Shown here: positions 46,218-61,411 of the stretch, piece after piece
How positions within the stretch are numbered: the first letter of the stretch is position 1
Layout of the letters: every line of letters begins with the position of its first letter
Assembly (NCBI GenBank): GCA_017938405.1
Contig: JAGBBP010000011.1
Span: forward strand, 1 to 64,000
From: Lachnospiraceae bacterium
GTDB taxonomy: Bacteria; Bacillota; Clostridia; Lachnospirales; Lachnospiraceae
Direction of reading: 5' to 3'
Length of the DNA stretch: 64,000 bases
Position numbers and translations under genes: made by a program
The notes under the pieces: model-generated
What the model was told of the DNA's origin: nothing
Database searches by the model: none
The model's input: only the letters and a program-made list of their open reading frames with translations

Positions 46218-47069
46218 ATGGCATATAAGATACTAAAAAAAACAGATTTAACTCCGCAAATCTTTTTGTTGGAGATAGAAGCTCCACTAATAGCTCGTAA
46301 AGCAGAGCCCGGACAGTTTATTGTTCTAAGAATCGATGAGTACGGAGAACGGGTTCCTTTTACCATTGCCGATTTTGACCGGGAGAAGGGTACAGTCACC
46401 GTCATTGTTCAGGTAGTAGGAAAAACTACGAAGGACTTGTCTTTGCTTTCTGCAGGAGATACGGTTTTAGATTTTGCGGGACCGCTCGGAATGCCGACGC
46501 CTCTACGGGGATTGAAAAAGGTTGCTGTCATTGGCGGTGGTCTTGGGACGGCGATTGCTTATCCACAAGCGAAGAAACTGAAGGCACTCGGTGCTGAGGT
46601 TACGGTGATAACCGGTTTTAGAAACAGGGACTGTATTATTCTTGAAAAAGAGATGCAGAAGGTATCGGATAAGCTCATTATTACTACAGACGACGGTTCG
46701 AACGGTGTGCAGGGCTTTGTTACAGACCGCCTACGCGAAGAACTGGAAGCAGGAGAAAGATTCGATGAGGTGATTGCCATCGGACCTTTGGTAATGATGG
46801 GAGCTGTATGTAAGCTTACGAAAGAGTATGATATTCCGGCGATAGTTTCAATGAATCCGGTTATGATTGACGGAACGGGAATGTGTGGCGGTTGCAGAGT
46901 CGTTGTCGGTGGAGAGACAAAATTTGCTTGTGTGGACGGTCCGGATTTCGACGGACATCAAATTGATTGGGATGCTGCGTTGAAACGCCAGCAGATGTTT
47001 AAAGAACATGAAAGACGTGCTTGTGAGGAAGGAACCTGCAGAATCGGAAGGAGTAATAACCATGGCTAA
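46218..47069 (+). CDS. Ferredoxin-NADP+ oxidoreductase subunit alpha (NfnA/SudB type)
   Basis: About 283 residues from ATG 46218 (AAGGAG upstream). FAD-binding reductase domain with RIDEYGERVPFTIAD, then GGGLGTAIAYPQAKKLK, and the [2Fe-2S] ligands in MCGGCRVVVGG and FACVDGPDFDGH. With its partner it performs electron bifurcation between NADH, NADPH and ferredoxin or supplies NADPH. The end overlaps the next gene by 8 nt. In this block it may supply NADPH for GdhA and glutamate synthesis. Confidence 0.85.
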   Translation: MAYKILKKTDLTPQIFLLEIEAPLIARKAEPGQFIVLRIDEYGERVPFTIADFDREKGTVTVIVQVVGKTTKDLSLLSAGDTVLDFAGPLGMPTPLRGLKKVAVIGGGLGTAIAYPQAKKLKALGAEVTVITGFRNRDCIILEKEMQKVSDKLIITTDDGSNGVQGFVTDRLREELEAGERFDEVIAIGPLVMMGAVCKLTKEYDIPAIVSMNPVMIDGTGMCGGCRVVVGGETKFACVDGPDFDGHQIDWDAALKRQQMFKEHERRACEEGTCRIGRSNNHG

Positions 47070-48471
47070 TATGAGAGATACCAAAATTCCAATGCCGGAA
47101 CAGGCTCCGTGTGTACGAAATAAAAACTTCTTAGAGGTTACCACCGGGTATACACCGGAGATGGCAATAGAGGAAGCAAAACGTTGTCTGAACTGTAAAC
47201 ATAAACCTTGTATGCAAGGATGCCCTGTTTCCGTTAAAATTCCTGAATTTATTGCTTTGGTGGCGGAAGGAAAGTTTGAAGCAGCTTATAGCAAAATTAC
47301 CGAAACCAATGCGTTACCTGCCATATGCGGCAGAGTTTGCCCACAGGAAAGACAATGTGAATCGAAATGTGTAAGAGGAATCAAAGGAGAGGCGGTCGCA
47401 ATAGGAAGATTGGAGCGATTTGTTGCAGATTATCATTTGGCTGGCGGTACAGATGATATTTCTATACCGCAAAAGAACGGAAAAAAAGTTGCTGTTGTGG
47501 GTTCGGGACCATCCGGACTTACCGTTGCGGGGGACCTTGCAAAACTCGGCTATGAAGTTACCGTTTATGAAGCCTTTCATACCGCAGGGGGAGTATTAAT
47601 GTACGGAATTCCTGAGTTCAGACTTCCGAAGCATATTGTGCAAAAGGAGATTGAAAAGCTGAAGTTATATGGGGTTAAAATCGAAACCAATATTATCATC
47701 GGGAAGACTTTGCTTGTGGATGAACTGCTTACCGATATGGGGTATGATGCCGTGTATATCGGTTCGGGTGCAGGTCTTCCGTCATTTCTGGGAATCGATG
47801 GTGAAAGCTTAAATGGTGTATATTCTGCCAACGAATTTTTAACAAGAATTAATTTAATGAAGGGGTATCGATTCCCGGAGTACGACACGCCTGTTTATTG
47901 TGGGAAGAATGTTGCGGTATTCGGTGGCGGTAATGTTGCTATGGATGCTGCACGCAGTGCTAAACGTATGGGTGCTGAAAATGTATATATCATTTATAGA
48001 CGAAGCAAAGAAGAATTGCCGGCCCGGGCGGAGGAGGTTGCCCATGCGGAAGAGGAAGGTGTAAAATTCCTGCTGTTGCAGAGTCCTACTAATTTTATCG
48101 GAGATGATAACGGATGGCTACAGGAGGTCGAGGTTGTTGATATGCAACTGGGCGAGATGGATCAAAGCGGGAGAAGGCATCCGATCGCAGTGGAAGGTTC
48201 CGAACATCGTATTTCGATTGACACTGCGGTTATCGCTATCGGCCAAACACCGAATCCTCTGATTAGGAAGACAACGAATGGTCTGGATACCGATAAACGT
48301 GGTTGCATTATTACCGATGAACAGGGGGCTACATCAAAGCCGTTTGTTTATGCGGGCGGAGATGCTGTTACGGGAGCGGCAACCGTTATTCTTGCTATGG
48401 GTGCCGGGAAAAAGGCAGCTGCGGCAATTCACAAAGAATTACAAAACAAGGAGAAAGAATATGACGAATAG
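47062..48471 (+). CDS. NADPH-dependent glutamate synthase-like small subunit (NfnB/GltD type)
   Basis: About 469 residues from ATG 47062 (GGAAGGAG upstream). N-terminal cluster ligands CLNCKHKPCMQGCPV and CGRVCPQERQCESKC. FAD motif VAVVGSGPSGLTVAGDLAK, NADPH motif VAVFGGGNVAMDAARSAKRMG, and VYAGGDAVTGAATVI. The coupling to the NfnA-like gene favours an NfnAB complex over a true GltD, as the synthase operon has its own reductase. Confidence 0.88.
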   Translation: MANMRDTKIPMPEQAPCVRNKNFLEVTTGYTPEMAIEEAKRCLNCKHKPCMQGCPVSVKIPEFIALVAEGKFEAAYSKITETNALPAICGRVCPQERQCESKCVRGIKGEAVAIGRLERFVADYHLAGGTDDISIPQKNGKKVAVVGSGPSGLTVAGDLAKLGYEVTVYEAFHTAGGVLMYGIPEFRLPKHIVQKEIEKLKLYGVKIETNIIIGKTLLVDELLTDMGYDAVYIGSGAGLPSFLGIDGESLNGVYSANEFLTRINLMKGYRFPEYDTPVYCGKNVAVFGGGNVAMDAARSAKRMGAENVYIIYRRSKEELPARAEEVAHAEEEGVKFLLLQSPTNFIGDDNGWLQEVEVVDMQLGEMDQSGRRHPIAVEGSEHRISIDTAVIAIGQTPNPLIRKTTNGLDTDKRGCIITDEQGATSKPFVYAGGDAVTGAATVILAMGAGKKAAAAIHKELQNKEKEYDE

Positions 48472-49876
48472 ATATGAATCCCCATTATCCTCAAGATATG
48501 CTTCGGAGTATATGTTGGAGTTGTTCTCTTCAGATACCCGTTATCAAACCTGGCGTAAGCTTTGGGTGGCACTTGCAAAGGCGGAAATGAATCTTGGACT
48601 TCCGATTACAGAATCCCAAGTGGCAGAACTTAGGGAGCATATCACAGATATTGATTATACGTGTGTAAGCCGAAGGGAAAAGGAAGTGCGACATGATGTA
48701 ATGGCTCATGTGTATGCCTACGGACAGGTTGCGCCTTCGGCAGCGGGGATCATTCATTTAGGTGCCACAAGTTGCTATGTAACCGACAATGCAGATTTGA
48801 TTATCTATAGAGATGCTCTGCGCTATTTGCGTACAGAGCTTTTGGTTGTTTTAGCAAATCTTTCGGAGTTTGCCGAAAAATACAAAGATTTACCGACACT
48901 CGGATACACGCACTATCAACCGGCACAACTTGTAACAGTAGGAAAACGTGCAACTCTCTGGATGCAGGATTTTCTTTCCGATCTGAAGGAGATTGACTTT
49001 GCAATTGAAAATATTAAGTTTCTGGGCTGTCGCGGAACGACCGGCACCGAAGCAAGCTTTGTAGAGCTTTTTGAGGGTGACAATTCTAAAATCGATGAGA
49101 TGAATCGCATGATTGCTGCCGACTTCGGATTTGAGGAAACCTTTGATGTATGCGGTCAGACCTATCCGCGTAAGGTGGACAGCCGGATTTTGAATGCGCT
49201 CTCCTCTGTGGCACAAAGCTGCTACCGTATGGCAAACGATATTCGTCTGTTGCAGCACGACCGCCAGGTAGAGGAACCTTTTGAGAAAAATCAAATCGGA
49301 TCTTCTGCTATGGCATATAAGCGCAATCCGATGCGGAGTGAGCGTATTTGCTCTTTGGCCCGTTATCTCATGGCAGATGCGCTGAATGCTCCGATGACTG
49401 CTGCTACCCAGTGGTTAGAGAGAACACTTGACGATTCGGCGAACCGTCGCATTTCTTTGCCGGAGGGATTTCTGTGTGCCGATGCGATTTTGCGACTGGC
49501 GCAAAATGTTACAGACGGACTTCACGTGAATGAGAAGATTGTGGAAAAGACCGTGAAGGAATATTTACCGTTTATCGCAACCGAAAATCTGATGATGGAA
49601 GCGGTAAAACGTGGCGGAGATCGTCAACAGCTTCATGAAATCATTCGTAGATGCTCCATGGAGGCTACCGCAAAAATGAAGAACGGCGAAGAATGCGATC
49701 TGCTTTCCCGTTTGGCAGCAGAAGAAAAATTCGGTTTGACCGAAGCGGAGATGAAGGAACTGCTGACACCGTCTCTTTATGTCGGCAGATGTCCGGAGCA
49801 GGTGACGGCTTATGTAGATAAAATCAGACCGCTGCTTGCCGGGATTACAAGTGAATCGGCGGAAATCAATCTATAA
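48461..49876 (+). CDS. purB: Adenylosuccinate lyase
   Basis: 471 residues from ATG 48461 (AAGGAG upstream, overlaps the previous gene by 11 nt). It serves two purine steps: SAICAR to AICAR and adenylosuccinate to AMP. Motifs [38 protein letters not shown] and the signature [15 protein letters not shown]. Confidence 0.96.
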   Translation: MTNRYESPLSSRYASEYMLELFSSDTRYQTWRKLWVALAKAEMNLGLPITESQVAELREHITDIDYTCVSRREKEVRHDVMAHVYAYGQVAPSAAGIIHLGATSCYVTDNADLIIYRDALRYLRTELLVVLANLSEFAEKYKDLPTLGYTHYQPAQLVTVGKRATLWMQDFLSDLKEIDFAIENIKFLGCRGTTGTEASFVELFEGDNSKIDEMNRMIAADFGFEETFDVCGQTYPRKVDSRILNALSSVAQSCYRMANDIRLLQHDRQVEEPFEKNQIGSSAMAYKRNPMRSERICSLARYLMADALNAPMTAATQWLERTLDDSANRRISLPEGFLCADAILRLAQNVTDGLHVNEKIVEKTVKEYLPFIATENLMMEAVKRGGDRQQLHEIIRRCSMEATAKMKNGEECDLLSRLAAEEKFGLTEAEMKELLTPSLYVGRCPEQVTAYVDKIRPLLAGITSESAEINL

Positions 49877-49893
49877 GAGAAGAGGTGAATACG

Positions 49894-51426
49894 GTGGACA
49901 AAATTCTTGTTTTGGATTTTGGAGGACAGTACAATCAATTGATTGCACGAAGAGTTCGTTCGGAACAGGTGTATGCGGAAATTAAGCCTTATAACGGAAT
50001 TTCAGTTGAAGAGATAAGGAAAAACGGTTACAAAGGTGTGATTTTTACAGGAGGACCAAATAGTGTTTATGAGGAGGCTTCGCCACATTATGATGCTACA
50101 ATCTTGGATTTGGGAATCCCGATTCTCGGCATCTGCTACGGAGATCAGTTGATGGCATACATGGCCGGTGGTGAAATAGCCTCTGCAGAGAATGGCAGCG
50201 AATACGGAAAAACCACTGTGTTTACCGCAGATGATATTCTATTCGAAGGGATTCCACAGGAAAGTATCTGTTGGATGAGTCATACCGACTATGTAAAAAC
50301 TTTGCCGGAAGGCTTTACAACGATTGCGCGCACAGAAAAATGTCCTTGCGCTGCAATGTGCGATAGAAGTCGAAATCTCTACGGTGTTCAATTTCATCCC
50401 GAGGTTACCCATACCGTTTACGGCAAGCAGATGCTTCATAACTTTATCTTTTCCGTTTGCCGGTGCCGGGCAGATTGGAAAATGGATAATTTCATAGAAA
50501 CTTTGGTTGAAAGATATAAAAAAGAGCTGGAAGGTAAGAAGGTTTTACTTGCTCTTTCCGGCGGTGTGGATTCGTCGGTTGCGGCTGTTCTTCTTCACAA
50601 AGCAATCGGCAAGAATCTGACTTGTGTATTCGTGGATCACGGGCTCCTCAGAAAAGACGAGGGTGATTTTGTGGAAAAAACATTTGGCAAGCAGTTTGGT
50701 ATGAATTTGATTCGAGTAAATGCAGAAGACAGATTTCTCTCAAAACTGGAAGGCGTCACCGAGCCGGAGAAAAAGCGGAAAATCATAGGGGAAGAATTTA
50801 TTCGGGTATTTGAGGATGAAGCGAAAAAGCTCGGAAAGATTCATGTACTCGTGCAGGGTACAATTTACCCTGATGTGATTGAAAGCGGAAAGGGTGATTC
50901 GGCGGTGATCAAAAGTCACCATAATGTAGGAGGTCTTCCGGATGTTATTTCCTTCGAGCAGATTGTGGAGCCGTTACGTGACCTGTTTAAGGATGAAGTA
51001 AGAGAGACCGGAACGAAACTCGGCATTCCGCATGAGCTTGTTTGGCGGCAGCCGTTTCCGGGACCCGGACTTGCCGTTCGTGTAATTGGTGAAATAACAA
51101 AGGAAAAATTGGAACTTTTGCGTGAAGCGGATGCTATTTTCCGTGAGGAAATCGCAAACGCAGGACTTGAGAACAGTACCAATCAGTATTTTGCTGTGCT
51201 GACTGACCTTCGCAGTGTGGGGGTCATGGGGGATGCCAGAACCTACGGTTATACGGTGGCTCTCCGTGCGGTTACGACCGATGATTTCATGACTGCCGAG
51301 TGGACCAGACTACCGTATGAAGTGCTGGAAAAGGCAAGCGGCAGGATAACGAATGAAATTAAAGGGATTACCAGAGTGGTATATGATATAACGTCCAAGC
51401 CTCCGGCAACGGTGGAGTGGGAATAA
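49894..51426 (+). CDS. guaA: GMP synthase (glutamine-hydrolysing)
   Basis: 510 residues from GTG 49894, chosen because AGAGGTG stands 7 nt upstream and the family begins with I-V-L-D-F-G-Q (here [14 protein letters not shown]). Class I glutaminase with Cys in GICYGDQ and the His-Glu in [10 protein letters not shown]-loop [16 protein letters not shown], and the C-terminal dimerisation domain ending ATVEWE. Confidence 0.96.
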   Translation: MDKILVLDFGGQYNQLIARRVRSEQVYAEIKPYNGISVEEIRKNGYKGVIFTGGPNSVYEEASPHYDATILDLGIPILGICYGDQLMAYMAGGEIASAENGSEYGKTTVFTADDILFEGIPQESICWMSHTDYVKTLPEGFTTIARTEKCPCAAMCDRSRNLYGVQFHPEVTHTVYGKQMLHNFIFSVCRCRADWKMDNFIETLVERYKKELEGKKVLLALSGGVDSSVAAVLLHKAIGKNLTCVFVDHGLLRKDEGDFVEKTFGKQFGMNLIRVNAEDRFLSKLEGVTEPEKKRKIIGEEFIRVFEDEAKKLGKIHVLVQGTIYPDVIESGKGDSAVIKSHHNVGGLPDVISFEQIVEPLRDLFKDEVRETGTKLGIPHELVWRQPFPGPGLAVRVIGEITKEKLELLREADAIFREEIANAGLENSTNQYFAVLTDLRSVGVMGDARTYGYTVALRAVTTDDFMTAEWTRLPYEVLEKASGRITNEIKGITRVVYDITSKPPATVEWE

Positions 51427-51451
51427 AATAATTGAAACGGAGATTCGATTT

Positions 51452-53278
51452 ATGTGTGGAATTGTTGGATATACAGGCGCTCAGGATGCAGCCCCGATAT
51501 TGCTGGAAGGGTTGAAAAAACTGGAATATCGAGGGTATGATTCTGCAGGGATTGCAGTTCTTAACGGTAATTCGATTACTGTCAGCAAGGTGACCGGAAG
51601 AATCGCTAATTTATGCGAAAAGACAGCGGACGGAAAGAACTGTCCCGGCACGGTCGGTATCGGTCATACCCGTTGGGCTACCCATGGTGCACCTACCGAT
51701 ACAAATGCACATCCGCACCTGAGTAATGACGGAAAATTTGCGGTTGTTCACAATGGCATTGTAGAAAATTATATGAGTCTGCGTGAAGAATTGATAGAGA
51801 AGGGATATCGTTTTGAAAGTCAAACGGATACAGAAGTAATCGTGCATTTGATAGAGATGTATTATGTCGGTGATTTGAAAAAGGCTGTCATTAAAACATC
51901 GGCAAGATTACAAGGCTCCTATGCGCTGGGGGTTGTTTGTACCGAGGAACCTCAGAATGTATATGTGGTACGCGAATCCAGTCCCCTGATTCTTGGTGTA
52001 GGAGTAGGAGAAAATTACTTTGCATCCGATGTTACGGCATTGGTTTCCTATACAAGAAATGCAATTTATCTGGAGGACGGTGAGTTTGCGGAGATAACTC
52101 CCGATTCTATAACAGTGTTCGATCCTGCCGGACAGCCGATTCAGAAAAAAATCAGTCGTATCACATGGGATATTCAGTCAGCGGAAAAAGGCGGGTATGA
52201 GCACTTTATGTTAAAGGAAATTGTGGAACAGCCGCGAGCAATAAAAGCAACTATAGCACCGAGAATAAAAGATAGTGAGATTGTTCTCGACGAAACGGAA
52301 TTAACCGCTGATTATCTGAAAAGTATCCATAAAATTGTGATTACGGCCTGCGGTTCTGCATACTATGCCGGATGTGCCGGAAAATATGCGATTGAACATC
52401 TGTGCCGTATTCCTGTACAGGTCGAATTAGCGAGCGAGCTTCGCTACAGCAATCCTCTCATTGATGAGCACACGTTGTTGATTGTTTTATCACAATCCGG
52501 TGAGACCGCAGATACGATAGCCGCAATGAAGGAGTGCAAAAAGCGCGGGGCAAAAACGCTTGCGATTGTTAATGTAGTCGGGAGTACGATTGCAAAAACG
52601 GCAGATGAAACGCTTTATACCTGGGCAGGTCCGGAAATCGCCGTTGCAACAACGAAAGGGTACACCACACAGTTGGCCGTGCTATATTTGTTCGCATTGT
52701 ATGCGGCGAAAAAGATGAACCGACTGGATGATGAGACTTATGGAAAACTTTTAGAAACCTTAATAACGCTGCCGAAGCGAATTCAGGAAGCACTTGATAT
52801 GAATTCTGCAATTCCGAATTTAGCGAAGAAGTATCACACAACCGGTTCTATGTTCTTCATCGGCCGAAATACGGATTATGCGATAGCTTTGGAAGGTGCC
52901 TTGAAAATGAAGGAGATATCTTATATCCATGCGGAATCCTATGCGGCAGGGGAATTAAAGCACGGAACAATTGCCTTAATCGATGAACATCAACCGGTGA
53001 TTGCATTGTGTTGTAATGATTCTGTTATGGAAAAGACAATGAGTAATATCGTTGAGGTGAAAGCGCGAGGTGCCGAAGTGCTTGCCGTAACATTTAAGGA
53101 GAACCAGAAAATAGTATCTTTGGCGGATGATGTGATTTTTATTCCAAAGATAGAGACCATCTTCTCGGCAGCGGTAGAGATTATTCCGCTACAGTTGCTT
53201 GCATATTATGTTGCAAAAGAAAATGGTTGTGATATTGACAAACCGAAAAATCTGGCGAAATCGGTTACGGTTGAGTAA
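51452..53278 (+). CDS. glmS: Glucosamine-6-phosphate synthase
   Basis: 608 residues. Fructose-6-P plus glutamine to GlcN-6-P, first step of amino-sugar and wall synthesis. Cys2 in MCGIVGYTG, HTRWATHG, HNGIVENY, then two SIS domains (CGSAYYAG, LSQSGETADT) and the C-terminal KNLAKSVTVE. No glmS ribozyme can be expected in the 25-nt gap before it, so the usual feedback is missing here. Confidence 0.97.
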   Translation: MCGIVGYTGAQDAAPILLEGLKKLEYRGYDSAGIAVLNGNSITVSKVTGRIANLCEKTADGKNCPGTVGIGHTRWATHGAPTDTNAHPHLSNDGKFAVVHNGIVENYMSLREELIEKGYRFESQTDTEVIVHLIEMYYVGDLKKAVIKTSARLQGSYALGVVCTEEPQNVYVVRESSPLILGVGVGENYFASDVTALVSYTRNAIYLEDGEFAEITPDSITVFDPAGQPIQKKISRITWDIQSAEKGGYEHFMLKEIVEQPRAIKATIAPRIKDSEIVLDETELTADYLKSIHKIVITACGSAYYAGCAGKYAIEHLCRIPVQVELASELRYSNPLIDEHTLLIVLSQSGETADTIAAMKECKKRGAKTLAIVNVVGSTIAKTADETLYTWAGPEIAVATTKGYTTQLAVLYLFALYAAKKMNRLDDETYGKLLETLITLPKRIQEALDMNSAIPNLAKKYHTTGSMFFIGRNTDYAIALEGALKMKEISYIHAESYAAGELKHGTIALIDEHQPVIALCCNDSVMEKTMSNIVEVKARGAEVLAVTFKENQKIVSLADDVIFIPKIETIFSAAVEIIPLQLLAYYVAKENGCDIDKPKNLAKSVTVE

Positions 53279-56325
<3,047 letters not shown>

Positions 56326-56334
56326 GGTGCCGAA

Positions 56335-57447
56335 ATGATAAGGGAGTACAACAGAAAGATAATTTTAGAGGATGGGCAGGAGTATTACGGATACGCTTTC
56401 GGTGATACCGACGATAAGGCGTGTGAAATTGTTTTTAATACTTCAATGGTTGGGTACCAGGAGATTGTATCGGATCCGTCTTACACCTATCAGGCGGTAG
56501 TGATGACCTATCCGCTAATCGGAAACTATGGAATGGCTGATGATGATTATGAGACGATAACGCCAACAATCGGTGCGCTTATTGTCCGGGAATATAATGA
56601 TGAACCTTCCAATTTCAGAAGTACAGCCACACTTTCAGAAATTATGAAGAAATATAAAATTCCGGGAGTGTACGGTGTTGATACGCGTAAGCTGACGCGT
56701 TCGGTTCGAAATTACGGAAGTAGGAAGGTTTTGATAACAAATGCCTCTACTTCGCTTGAAGAGGGCCTGGAACTACTGAAAACATATGAAATTCCTAAGG
56801 ATGCAGTATCACGTGTGAGCTGTAAAGAAGGAATGGAATTTTTGGCGGAAACGCAAAAGTATCATGTGGTTGCGATTGACTGTGGTATGAAAAGGAACAT
56901 TGTGCGTTCCTTGGTGAAACGAGGCTGCAAGGTGACTGTGGTGCCGTGGAATACTTCAGCAGATGCAATCGAAGAAATGAAACCGGACGGGATATTTATT
57001 TCCAATGGCCCCGGAGATCCTACCGATGTACCGGAAACTGTTTCGACAATAAAATCCCTAGTCGGCAAATATCCTATCTTTGGGATTTGTCTCGGACATC
57101 AGATTATTTCATTGGCATACGGAGCCGAAACGTATAAGTTGAAGTTTGGACATCGTGGCGGAAATCATCCGGTAAGAAATTTGGAAACAAATAAAATTGA
57201 AATTACTTCGCAGAATCACTCCTATGCGGTAGATGCCGGCAGTTTGGCAGATACAGAATTGACGATTACTCATATCAATCTGTTGGATCAGACGATTGAG
57301 GGTGTGAAGTGTGATAGAGATAAAGTATTCAGTGTACAGTATCATCCGGAAAGTGCACCGGGACCGCAGGATAGTGCATATCTGTTTGATCGTTTTATAA
57401 AATTGATGGAGGAGGAAAAGAGCAATGCCCAAGAGAACGGATATTAG
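56335..57447 (+). CDS. carA: Carbamoyl-phosphate synthase small subunit
   Basis: 370 residues. Glutaminase subunit with [23 protein letters not shown], the catalytic Cys in [11 protein letters not shown] and His in [10 protein letters not shown]. It overlaps carB by 23 nt. It feeds pyrimidine and arginine synthesis; no other pyr or arg gene is here. Confidence 0.96.
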   Translation: MIREYNRKIILEDGQEYYGYAFGDTDDKACEIVFNTSMVGYQEIVSDPSYTYQAVVMTYPLIGNYGMADDDYETITPTIGALIVREYNDEPSNFRSTATLSEIMKKYKIPGVYGVDTRKLTRSVRNYGSRKVLITNASTSLEEGLELLKTYEIPKDAVSRVSCKEGMEFLAETQKYHVVAIDCGMKRNIVRSLVKRGCKVTVVPWNTSADAIEEMKPDGIFISNGPGDPTDVPETVSTIKSLVGKYPIFGICLGHQIISLAYGAETYKLKFGHRGGNHPVRNLETNKIEITSQNHSYAVDAGSLADTELTITHINLLDQTIEGVKCDRDKVFSVQYHPESAPGPQDSAYLFDRFIKLMEEEKSNAQENGY

Positions 57448-60400
57448 AAAAGTGCTTGTCATTGGTTCCGGTCCTATCGTCATCGGTCAGGCTGCGGAAT
57501 TTGACTATGCCGGAACACAGGCATGCCTTGCGTTGAAAGAGGAAGGGTATGAGGTGATTCTTTGCAATTCCAATCCGGCTACAATTATGACTGACACTTC
57601 TGTTGCTGATAAAGTGTATATGGAGCCGTTGACACTGGAATACGTTGCAAAGATTATTCGCTACGAGCGCCCGGATGCAATCTTACCGGGCATCGGTGGT
57701 CAGACCGGCCTTAACCTTGCTATGCAGCTAGAAAAGAAAGGGATACTTTCTGAGTGTCGTGTAGAACTCCTTGGTACAAAAAGCAGCTCAATTGAGCGTG
57801 CCGAGGATCGGGAATTATTTAAGGAACTCTGTGAAGAACTGGGAGAACCGGTGTTGCCGTCCGATATTGCGTGTTCCGTAGAGGAAGGTTTGGAGGTTGT
57901 AAAAAAAATAGGGTATCCGGTTGTGCTTCGCCCTGCTTTTACGCTTGGCGGGACAGGAGGTGGATTTGCTGATAACGAGACAGAATTTTTAACGCTTATG
58001 AAAAATGCCTTGTCCCTTTCTCCGGTCCGTCAGGTATTAATTGAAAAGAGCATCAAGGGGTTCAAAGAGATTGAGTACGAAGTGATGCGTGACAGTAATG
58101 ATACAGCGATTACAATTTGTAATATGGAAAACCTTGATCCTGTCGGTATCCATACCGGCGACTCTATTGTGGTCTGCCCTTCGCAAACACTTACGAATAA
58201 GGAATACCATATGCTTCGTGATAGTGCACTGAGAATCATTCGTGCACTGCAAATCGAAGGCGGTTGCAATGTACAGTTTGCTCTGGATCCGAACTCTTTT
58301 CGATATTATCTTATTGAAGTGAATCCGAGAGTGTCCCGTTCTTCTGCACTGGCATCCAAAGCAAGCGGGTATCCGATTGCACGTGTATCGGCAAAAATCG
58401 GTGTGGGAATGACGTTGGATGAAATTCAAATTGCGAATACACCTGCTTCCTTTGAGCCCACCTTGGACTATGTGGTAACTAAAATGCCGCGTTTTCCGTT
58501 TGATAAGTTTGCGGATGCCAATAATTCCCTTTCTACGCAGATGAAAGCGACCGGTGAGGTGATGAGTATCGGGAGAACGGTAGAAGAAAGTCTTTTAAAA
58601 GCCATTCGTTCCTTGGGAATCGGACTTATTCATTTATATCATCCAAAGTTTGATGGGATGTCGGAAGCAGACCTGTTAGCTTACATTAAAATCGGTACCG
58701 ATGACCGTATTTATGCGATGGCACAGCTGTTACGACTTGGCTGCAGTATTGGTAAAATTGCTGATGCGACCGCGATTGACAATTTTTTTATCCGTAAATT
58801 ACGTAATATTGTTGAGGAAGAAAAGGAGATTATAGATAATCCGGGCAATGCGAAGGTTTTGCGGGAGGCAAAGAAAATGGGCTTTGGCGATAAGGAAATC
58901 GGTATGCTCTGGAAGCTGCCGGAGACGCAAATCTTCGATCTGCGTAGGGCAAACGGCATCGTACCTGTCTACAAGATGATTGATACCTGTGCTTCTGAAT
59001 TCGACAGTTATATTCCGTACTTCTATTCCACCTATGAAGAGGAAAACGAGTCGGTTATTTCAGCCAAAAAGAAGGTGATTGTGCTTGGTTCCGGACCGAT
59101 TCGTATCGGTCAGGGTGTGGAGTTCGATTATTCTACGGTTCATGCCGTACAGACAATCAAGGCGGCGGGATATGAAGCAATTATCATAAACAACAATCCC
59201 GAGACGGTTTCTACCGATTATACCTGCTCCGATAAACTTTATTTTGAACCACTTTGCGTGGAAGATGTCATGAATGTGATTGAGTTGGAAAAGCCGGAGG
59301 GTGTTATCGCAACACTTGGCGGTCAGACGGCAATCAATCTGGCAGAACCGTTACATGCCCGAGGAGTTAAGATTATCGGTACCGACTGTGATGCAATCGA
59401 ACGTGCCGAAAACCGTGATGCGTTTGAAAAACTTCTCAGTTCTCTGTGCATTCCGCAACCGAAGGGAAAGGCGGTAACCAGCATAGAGGAGGGGATCAAG
59501 GCCGCAGAAGAAATCGGTTATCCTGTGCTTGTGCGGCCAAGCTTTGTACTCGGTGGCAGAGCGATGCAGATTGTTTCCAAAGAAGAAGATCTTCGCAACT
59601 ATCTTAAGACCGCTGTGGAGATTGATGAGGATAAGCCGGTTTTAGTGGATAAGTATATCCGGGGAAAAGAAGTTGAAATAGATGCTATTTGTGACGGGAA
59701 GCATGTGTTTGTGCCGGGAATTATGGAACTTGTGGAGAGAACCGGCGTGCATTCCGGCGATTCCATCAGCGTTTACCCTTCTTACAGCATTTCGGAGAAG
59801 GTGAAAAAGACGATTTTGGATTATACCGAAAAACTCGGGCTCGGCATCGGAATTATCGGGTTGTTCAACATTCAGTTCATTGTGGACGAGCATGAAGATG
59901 TTTACATTATTGAGGTAAATCCTCGTTCCTCGAGAACGGTACCGTTTCTTTCCAAGGCAACAGGCTATAGGCTTGCTGATATTGCTACCTTAGTCAGCCT
60001 TGGAGTATCCTTGAAAGAACAAGGTATCGTGGAAACTTACCCGAAAGAAAAAGAACGTTTTTATGTAAAAGCTCCGGCGTTTTCATTTTCAAAACTTCGT
60101 GGCATGGATGCCTATTTATCGCCTGAAATGAAGTCAACCGGGGAGGCAATCGGATACGATAAAAAACTTCACCGTGCAGCATATAAAGCAATGGTTGCAT
60201 CCGGATTGACGCTGCGCAACTACGGAACGGTTGTAGTTAGTGTTGCTGATGAAGACAAAGAAGAAATGTTGCCGCTTGTGCGCCGATTTTATAATATGGG
60301 TTTTAATATAGAAGCGACTACTGTTACGGGCGAATTTTTAAAGACAAACGGAATACGTACAAGGATTCGCCGTAAGCCGAGCGAAGGCAGTGAGGAAGTG

Positions 60401-60607
60401 TTGGATTCTATCCGTGCCGGATATGTTAGTTATGTAATAAATACCCGTGCGATATTATCGGGAAAGCACTATGGTGACGGAGTTGCCATTCGGTGCTGTG
60501 CGGCACAGAATAATATTACAATGCTGACCTCTCTTGATACAGTGAGAATGCTTCTGGATGTACTGGAGGAGGTTACATTAGGAATCTCAACAATAGATGC
60601 GAAATGA
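57425..60607 (+). CDS. carB: Carbamoyl-phosphate synthase large subunit
   Basis: 1060 residues, full length. Two ATP-grasp halves ([19 protein letters not shown] near the start and [18 protein letters not shown] near 552), [12 protein letters not shown] and [12 protein letters not shown], and a C-terminal MGS-like allosteric domain. GGAGGAGG lies within the end of carA. Confidence 0.97.
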   Translation: MPKRTDIRKVLVIGSGPIVIGQAAEFDYAGTQACLALKEEGYEVILCNSNPATIMTDTSVADKVYMEPLTLEYVAKIIRYERPDAILPGIGGQTGLNLAMQLEKKGILSECRVELLGTKSSSIERAEDRELFKELCEELGEPVLPSDIACSVEEGLEVVKKIGYPVVLRPAFTLGGTGGGFADNETEFLTLMKNALSLSPVRQVLIEKSIKGFKEIEYEVMRDSNDTAITICNMENLDPVGIHTGDSIVVCPSQTLTNKEYHMLRDSALRIIRALQIEGGCNVQFALDPNSFRYYLIEVNPRVSRSSALASKASGYPIARVSAKIGVGMTLDEIQIANTPASFEPTLDYVVTKMPRFPFDKFADANNSLSTQMKATGEVMSIGRTVEESLLKAIRSLGIGLIHLYHPKFDGMSEADLLAYIKIGTDDRIYAMAQLLRLGCSIGKIADATAIDNFFIRKLRNIVEEEKEIIDNPGNAKVLREAKKMGFGDKEIGMLWKLPETQIFDLRRANGIVPVYKMIDTCASEFDSYIPYFYSTYEEENESVISAKKKVIVLGSGPIRIGQGVEFDYSTVHAVQTIKAAGYEAIIINNNPETVSTDYTCSDKLYFEPLCVEDVMNVIELEKPEGVIATLGGQTAINLAEPLHARGVKIIGTDCDAIERAENRDAFEKLLSSLCIPQPKGKAVTSIEEGIKAAEEIGYPVLVRPSFVLGGRAMQIVSKEEDLRNYLKTAVEIDEDKPVLVDKYIRGKEVEIDAICDGKHVFVPGIMELVERTGVHSGDSISVYPSYSISEKVKKTILDYTEKLGLGIGIIGLFNIQFIVDEHEDVYIIEVNPRSSRTVPFLSKATGYRLADIATLVSLGVSLKEQGIVETYPKEKERFYVKAPAFSFSKLRGMDAYLSPEMKSTGEAIGYDKKLHRAAYKAMVASGLTLRNYGTVVVSVADEDKEEMLPLVRRFYNMGFNIEATTVTGEFLKTNGIRTRIRRKPSEGSEEVLDSIRAGYVSYVINTRAILSGKHYGDGVAIRCCAAQNNITMLTSLDTVRMLLDVLEEVTLGISTIDAK

Positions 60608-60619
60608 GAGGTGAATGAT

Positions 60620-61411
60620 ATGAAATTTACAAAGATGCATGGTTTGGGAAATGACTATTTGTATGTTTATGGAGAAGTTCCGTCGGACATTGCAGAACTT
60701 TCGACAAGATTATCCGAGCGTCATTTCGGTGCCGGTTCGGATGGAATGATTTATATTTCTCCGTCTGATGTTGCGGATTTCAAAATGCGCATCTTTAATG
60801 CTGACGGAAGTGAAGCAATGATGTGCGGTAACGGGATTCGTTGTGTCGGGAAATATGTGTATGATAAAGGATATACCGATAAGACCAACCTAAAAATAGA
60901 AACCCTGTCCGGAATTAAATATCTTGATTTGCACCTGAGTGGGGGTGTGGTGAAAACGGTAACTGTCAATATGGGAATTGCAGTGCCAGAGAAAGAGAAT
61001 ATTTTGTATGTGGATAATACAGAGATTCATTATATTCCGGTTTCGGTCGGCAATCCGCATGCTGTCATTTTCGTGGATGATATTGAAAAAGCTCCGCTTA
61101 CCACACTGGGACCAAAGATTGAGCATCATTCTGCGTTTCCGGGAGGTGTCAATGTAGAATTTGTACAAGTTCTCTCTGATAAGGAACTGCGGATGCGAGT
61201 ATGGGAAAGAGGAAGTGGAGTAACAATGGCGTGCGGAACGGGAGCTTGTGCCAGTACCATGGCAGCTATAGAAAAAAAGTTCTGTGATTATGATACGCCT
61301 ATCTCTGTTCATTTAGATGGAGGAACGCTGAAGATTCAGATCGCATCGGACCATACAGTGATCATGACCGGTCCGGCAGAAATTATATACGAAGGAGAGA
61401 CAACGATATGA
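60620..61411 (+). CDS. dapF: Diaminopimelate epimerase
   Basis: 263 residues from ATG 60620 (GAGAGGTG 7 nt upstream). LL-DAP to meso-DAP. Two-Cys active site: MMCGNGIRCVGKYVY and MACGTGACAST. KMHGLGNDYLYV start. Four-base overlap with dapL. Confidence 0.96.
   Translation: MKFTKMHGLGNDYLYVYGEVPSDIAELSTRLSERHFGAGSDGMIYISPSDVADFKMRIFNADGSEAMMCGNGIRCVGKYVYDKGYTDKTNLKIETLSGIKYLDLHLSGGVVKTVTVNMGIAVPEKENILYVDNTEIHYIPVSVGNPHAVIFVDDIEKAPLTTLGPKIEHHSAFPGGVNVEFVQVLSDKELRMRVWERGSGVTMACGTGACASTMAAIEKKFCDYDTPISVHLDGGTLKIQIASDHTVIMTGPAEIIYEGETTI

Noticed and set aside
47062-48471. True GltD small subunit of glutamate synthase
   Set aside because: It is coupled to an NfnA-like partner and the split synthase has its own flavoprotein, so NfnB is more likely.
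51427-51451. glmS ribozyme before glmS
   Set aside because: Only 25 nt separate guaA and glmS, far too short.
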